64,000 nt of DNA from Lycium barbarum (lineage: Eukaryota; Streptophyta; Magnoliopsida; Solanales; Solanaceae), in NCBI RefSeq assembly GCF_019175385.1, contig NC_083338.1:64574884-64638883 (forward strand). Direction: 5' to 3'. Position numbers and translations under genes: made by a program. How positions within the stretch are numbered: position 1 is the stretch's first letter; each line of letters starts with the position of its first letter. A model generated the notes under the pieces. That model was not told the origin of the DNA. It did no database searches and saw only the letters and a program-made list of their open reading frames with translations. Shown here piece after piece: positions 58,665 through 64,000 of the stretch.

Positions 58665-59405
58665 TGTCACGACCCAGCTAGGGGCCGCGACGGGTACCCA
58701 GAGCTAGTTACCGAGCACCGCTCACTCTATTACTTATCTTGCTCATTTAATACTCTTTTATCAATTTTACATACCAATTGTAGGATAATCATATTTTATC
58801 AAAACATAAGTACTTTATATACATTTGCCTCTCGGCCGTCAAACAATATACATACATATGAAAACATCTTGTGAGACCATCTAACCCACACTGCGTATCT
58901 ACGAGCCTTTACTAACATAATGAATACATAGACGGAACAAGACTCCGTCATGCCCAAAATATGCATATATGAATGTACATCAAAAGAATATCCATAAGCA
59001 CCTCCGAACGATGGAGTGCTATCTATCAACTCACAGCTACTGAGGACCTGGGCCAAGCACTCCTCCCTGTCTACCTGTGGGCATGAACACCGCGTCCGAA
59101 GAAAGGACGTCAGTACGAATATTGTACCGAGTATGAGAGGCATACATCATGAAAAGAGACATCAATAATATGGGAATAACATCAACATGAGACATCTGGA
59201 TCTGACTGATAATCATAAATGAAGTAATGCATGCTATCTTACTCATACTCATCATCATAACATGTATGCATCATATGCAAGCTGCCCGTCCATGTCGGAA
59301 CGGTGTGATAATCAATAATATTAGCCCGCGTCCAGGCCCCCCGCGTCCGGGGTACCATCTCATGCCGCCCACTAGTGGTGTCTGCCCACGCCCGTAGGTC
59401 GTGGT
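58665..59405 (-). repeat. E11: inverted LTR fragment of the E7-like family
   Basis: This starts TGTCACGACCCAGCTAGGGG and is the reverse complement of about 31880-32564 plus 41198-41249. It is either a second element inserted in opposite orientation (preceding 5 bp GAAAT as candidate target duplicate) or the result of an inversion. Its other end lies beyond E12, outside the window. It includes the hairpin CGTCC-GAAGAAA-GGACG (59093-59109). Confidence 0.8.
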
Positions 59406-62093
59406 TGTCACGACCCAACCCCGTAGGCCGTGACTAGTGCCCGATCTGGGCACTCAAACACATTCTAGTATAAAGCAGAAGCCGACAAGGCTTTATTTCG
59501 AATTTAGATAATTTCCAGAAAAATTTCGGCAGAGTTTCCTTTGTTTTACGGACTACCCCATATACCCTGCACGCAGAAAATACCAACAAAGGCCACACAG
59601 GGCCAACAGAGTAACATTTAAATATATGCGGACCGGCCGCCGCGGCGAATGGGATCGCCCAAACACAACATATACACACAGCTGTACAGAAAGATCCCAA
59701 CCCACAAACATGTCCACAGACCTCTAACAGACCGACAGAATCATATGACGGGACAGGGCCCTGCCGTACCCATGAACGAGAATATACATATATAGAAGTG
59801 ACAGACTATACCAAAAGATGGCTCTGAATAAAAGAGCGCTCCAAAAATAGCAGAATGAGATCCTAAGCGGACGGATCAGCAAACCTGTCGTCGCTACCTG
59901 CGCGGCATGAAAACGCAGCCCCCGAGGAAAGGGGGTCAGTACGAAATATGTACTGAATATGTAAAGCCTGAGTTGCAGAAACAAAATCATAACTGGTATA
60001 GAACGTACAAAAAGAAAACAGAAAATACAAAGTATCAGATATATATTTTCAAAAACATGCGGAGTGTGTACAGAAACATATGTCATATCAAATCCGGCCC
60101 CTGCCAAGGGACTCGGCAGACAGAACGTGGCCACAGAAACATATGTCATATCAAATCCGGCCCCTGCCAAGGGGGTCAGACTTAATGGAATATTTAAAAC
60201 AACGTTTGTTAGGTAATTAGAATGGTAGTCAAAACGTTTCTTTTAAGAACTATTCGAAAAGAAGACTTAAGTACATTAAGGGCAAAACCGGGAATAGTGG
60301 GCCCGCCTCGGAACAAACAAGGCGGCGGGCACAAATTATGCCCTCTAAGCTTATGGTATCACCTAAAAGGGTTCTACAGCCATTCTATGACTTTCCATGT
60401 AATTTAGAACAAAATTGCATAATTTCAAGAAAAGTGTACCAAAGTAGTTCAATTCTACTGAAGGAAAAACTGAAATTTTCTCTTGCGGATTCCGAGGGCC
60501 AAGAAGTCTTTCGAGGCCCGGATCCGACCCTAACACACTAAGGGCATGCCAAGGGAAGAATTGGGGTTGCTTTACATACCTTTCAAGCTCTTTACGCCTT
60601 TCCAAACTCACTTCCCGTTTCGTCAAAAAACTGCAATTGGTCAAGTTTACCAATTGTAAGCTATGAATACCAAAGTTTCAACTTAATGCATATTTGTCTA
60701 CCGAAATTTCGGCAGCACTTCCCCTATACATATAGCACCCCCGAGAATTCAACTCGGCTAGAAATCATCAACAACAACCCAAACAACAACATCAACATCA
60801 ACAAAGAACATTAAAAACACAAATATCCTTCAACTAGTCATTTTTCTCACAAGTTGACATAACCTTCATTCTAACCCAAACTTTCAAACTAACATCATTG
60901 ATTTCACATCCATTATCACTCAAGATCATCACAATATAGATTTAGACACATTTCATATCATTTCCTTAAGTTATACACTCGATATACATAATATACAACT
61001 TTCCGCCAAGGTCATAATTTATCCAAAACTCCTAATCTTTGGCATACGTATTCATAACATGTTTCCTTCTTCCAAGTTCATCAATACTTGTCATAATTAG
61101 CAACCTAATAACTTCATTTTCATAATGTCGTAAAATCGTACTAAAACGACATAAGCTTCCATATTGCATTTCGATACAAACTTATATCATTCTATCATCA
61201 TTTACATTGCAAGCATCACAATAACACACTAACACACTAAGCAACTCAATCCATTTTCCATTCCAACTTCAACATAGTACACGGCCATATGCCCTTCTAT
61301 CAACATCAACTAAATTCATGCAACTTTCAATTCCAATATGCATTTCATCACAACCACAACTAAGATATAACATGAATTCTATACATTGTGGCTATACAAC
61401 ATATACATACTCACGGCCATATAGCTATAACACACACCCACTTTGCAAACTTCCATTTCTTCACACAATCAACACATTTCTACATACCACAACACAAACA
61501 AGACTTCATAACACAAAGATAAGGGATAAATTCTTACCTTTTCCTCAAGTCTTCTTCACTTGGAGGTATGATCACTTTGATGAATCTAATGCTTCTCTCT
61601 CCAAACCAACTATACCAAGTTACAAAGGAACCTTGAATTAGTGGAAATCCAACAAGGTAAAAATTTTTAAGACAATATTTTTGGTGGCTATTTTTTTTCT
61701 CCCAAACCCGAAACCCTTTGCTCTTCTTGCTCTTGTTTGTTTTGTTTCATTCTTATCCTAAGTCTTCATCCTTCTGTGAATATAATTGAAGTGCTTGGTC
61801 ACATGACCAATAAAATGGGCTTGGATCAAGCCAAGGTGGCCGGCCAAGCACCCCCTTTGGGCCTCAATTCACTTCAATTTTTTTTTAGCCCAATAACTTG
61901 TAGTCCACGTTTTGTAATTCCCGAAATAAATTTCCGAAATTCCAAAATTTGCCCTTAGCCTTATTCAACACTTCCACATTAATATTCTTTCATACACAAC
62001 TCCTATGTCAAATAAAAATTAATTATGACCTTATTTCTTACAAGTCAAGAATATCTCCAAATTTTCCAACGTGTGAAAACACGGGATATAACA
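59406..62093 (-). repeat. E12 3' LTR with local rearrangement
   Basis: This runs from TGTCACGACCCAACCCC to CGGGATATAACA and belongs to the E8 family. Near 60070-60180 a segment of about 40 bp (ACATATGTCATATCAAATCC and the bases after it) is repeated and about 0.4 kb present in E8 (roughly 33300-33765) is missing. It carries the palindrome at 60698-60715. Confidence 0.9.
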
Positions 62094-62129
62094 TCCTCCC
62101 CCCCTTTAGAACATTCGTCCTCGAATGTT
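62094..62129 (-). other. E12 polypurine tract and hairpin
   Basis: TCCTCCCCCCCTTTAGA-type complement of the tract abuts the LTR, then AACATTCGTCCTCGAATGTT (62110-62129) forms an 8-bp stem with a 4-nt loop. Confidence 0.87.
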
Positions 62130-62174
62130 AAATTAATCTTATAGGGTCTGAGAATACTTTGGGGGAGTTTATGT

Positions 62175-64000
62175 TTATAGACAGCACATATGACGCACAT
62201 TCATTATTGAAACAGAATTAAGTAAGGGCTCAGGATTACCTGTGGCCGCAGGGAACAAATGAGGATATTTCTTCTTCATTTCCTCTTCGGCCTCCCATGT
62301 CATTTCCTCCCTATTATCGTTCCGCCACAGTACCTTTACAGAGGCTACATCTTTGTTCCGGAGCTTTCTTACCTGGCGGTCCAAGATAGCTACGGGCTGC
62401 TCCTCGTAAGATAACTGCTTCGTCACCTGAATATCATCTGTAGGAAATATTCTGGAGGGATCACCGATGCATTTGCAGAGCATAGACACATGGAATACCG
62501 GATGTACCACTTTCAAATCTGATGGCAGATCTAACTCATAGGCGACATTTCCAATTTTTCTAATAATCTGATAAGGCCCAATATAACGCGGACTAAGCTT
62601 ACCCTTTCTGCCGAACCGCATTACGCCTTTTATAGGCGATACCTTTAGAAATACCCAATCACCAACCTGGAATTCCAAAGGACGATGCCGTTTATCCGCG
62701 TATGATTTCTGTCGACTATGGGCTGCCAATAGTCGTTCCCGGATAAGTTTCACCTTATCAACTACCTGCTGGATCATATCTGGGCCGATCAATTCTGTCT
62801 CGCCAATATCAAACCAGCCAATAGGTGACCTGCATTTCCTGCCATACAAAGCCTCGTACGGAGCCATCTGGATGCTGGAATGGTAGCTGTTATTATAAGA
62901 AAATTCAATCAATGGCAAGTGATTCTCCCAGCTACCTCTGAAATCATTAACACAGGCCCGCAACATATCTTCAAGCGTCTGGATAGTGCGCTCGGCCTAT
63001 CCGTCACTCTGAGGATGTAAAGCTGTGCTCAGGATCAGCTGAGTCCCTAATCCTTTCTGAAAAGATCTCCAGAAGTTCGCTGTGAACTGAGCACCTCTGT
63101 CAGTGATAATAGATATAGGAACTCCATGAAGTCGCACAATTTCTTTAATATAAAGCCTGGCATAATCCTCAGCGGAGTAAGTAGTTCTGACGGGGAGAAA
63201 ATAGGCTGATTTTGTCAGCCTATCAACAATAGCCCAGATGGAATCATACTTCCGTGGAGTGCGAGGCAACCCTGTAATGAAGTCCATATTAATGATCTCC
63301 CACTTCCACGTCGAAATTTCCATTTCCTGCAACAGTCCACCCGGTTTCTGATGTTCAATTTTGACCTGTTGACAATTGGGACACTGGGCGACGAACTCTG
63401 CGATATCCCGTTTCATGCCATCCCACAAGTATAAGCATCGGAGATCATGGTACATCTTGGTAGACCCAGGATGGACCGAATAGCGAGCATAATGTGCCTC
63501 GCTCATAACCTGCTGCCGAAGACCTGCAATATCAGGTACACACAACCTGCCCCTGAATAATAAAGTCCCGTCCGGAGTGAACTCGAAGGGAGTCTTCTCC
63601 TTATCATAGGTTGTGTCTCTGTATCGTGCCAAAACAGGATCTTCATATTGATGCCGTTTGATATCTTCCTTAATAGATGATTCAGAAACCCCTCGGACAG
63701 AAATCCGTGTACCTCCAGATTCGGCCAGACGAACCCCAAGATTAGCCAACTGATGAAGGTCACGCACTATCTCTCTCCTGTCTGGCTGTAAATCTGCCAA
63801 ACTGCCCATAGATTTCCGGCTAAGCGCATCTGCCACAACATTAGCCTTTCCCGGATGATACAGAATATCTACGTCATAGTCCTTCAGGAGCTCCAGCCAC
63901 CTCCGCTTCCGCAAATTAAGCTCTTTCTGCTTGAAAATATACTGGAGACTCTTATGATCTGTATAGATATCAACATGAACGCCATATAAATAATGTCTCC
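62175..64000 (-). pseudogene. pol: Gypsy pol of E12 (RNase H end, integrase, chromodomain), partial
   Basis: The frame enters at the right edge within RNase H ([13 protein letters not shown]) and reads through the linker into integrase: HHCC finger with intact [14 protein letters not shown] and TDRGAQFT. At 62997-62999 a TAG replaces the Gln codon before AERTIQTLED; reading continues in frame to a stop at 62175-62177, through a GPY-type module and a chromodomain (LSYEEQPVAILDRQ to YPHLF). About 80 bp separate the stop from the polypurine tract. Apart from the one stop the visible acidic residues and zinc ligands are conserved. A one-base change explains the stop (CAG in E6). Confidence 0.94.

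Larger units (their letters stand above)
59406..64000 (-). mobile_element. E12: Ty3/Gypsy chromovirus, cut by right window edge
   Basis: The 3' LTR (59406-62093), polypurine tract and pol as far as RNase H are in view. It inserted into E11 after GTGGT (59401-59405, candidate target duplicate). The visible coding part has a single stop, so it is the best-preserved integrase in the window. Confidence 0.92.

Overview
The window is plant nuclear DNA made, as far as I can see, entirely of LTR retrotransposons nested inside one another. I see no host gene. The coding remnants are Ty3/Gypsy gag-pol of the chromovirus type: CCHC zinc knuckle, protease, reverse transcriptase, RNase H, integrase, then a C-terminal chromodomain, which resembles the Tekay/Del clade. 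Together with the LTR ends this suggests a dicot, probably Solanaceae. That taxonomic guess is inference from memory of similar LTRs, not a search.

Names used below (mine): E1, non-autonomous element split around E2 (1-2340 and 14358-17471, minus). E2, complete non-autonomous element (2341-14357, minus, TSD ATAAG) with solo LTR S1 (3805-6611) inside its 3' LTR. E3 and E4, LTR fragments (17472-18691 and 18692-19648). E5, truncated non-autonomous element (19649-24553, minus). E6, 5'-truncated Gypsy element (24554-30880, plus). E7, the old Gypsy host element (plus), now in pieces at 30881-32564, 41198-44176, 55616-57879 and 57880-58664. E8, Gypsy element (32565-41192, minus, TSD GCGGT) inside the E7 5' LTR. 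E9, solo LTR (44177-47127 plus 55428-55615, TSD AGAAG) inside E7 pol. E10, complete short non-autonomous element (47128-55422, minus, TSD TAATC/TACTC) inside E9. E11, inverted LTR fragment (58665-59405) inside the E7 3' LTR. E12, Gypsy element running off the right edge (59406-64000, minus) inside E11.

The autonomous families (E6/E8/E12 and E7) and the non-autonomous ones (E1, E2, E5, E10) share an RNA-level layout although their LTR and internal sequences differ. The layout is a hairpin at the 3' end of the LTR, a primer-binding site matching initiator tRNA-Met, a leader hairpin whose loop is two bases plus a palindromic hexamer, and, at the other end, a hairpin beside the polypurine tract. 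The leader hairpin occurs in all six visible leaders. Its stem is conserved but its palindrome differs (GCGCGC, GTGCAC or GCCGGC), as in the kissing-loop dimer initiation sites of retroviruses. The non-autonomous elements presumably used the proteins of the autonomous ones.

Other points of note are a 5S rRNA-derived block inside the internal region of E2 and E5, a short integrase-coding remnant in the otherwise non-coding interior of E10, and a junction near 19648 where two independent nests appear to have been fused by a deletion. All coding copies are broken by stops, frameshifts or deletions.
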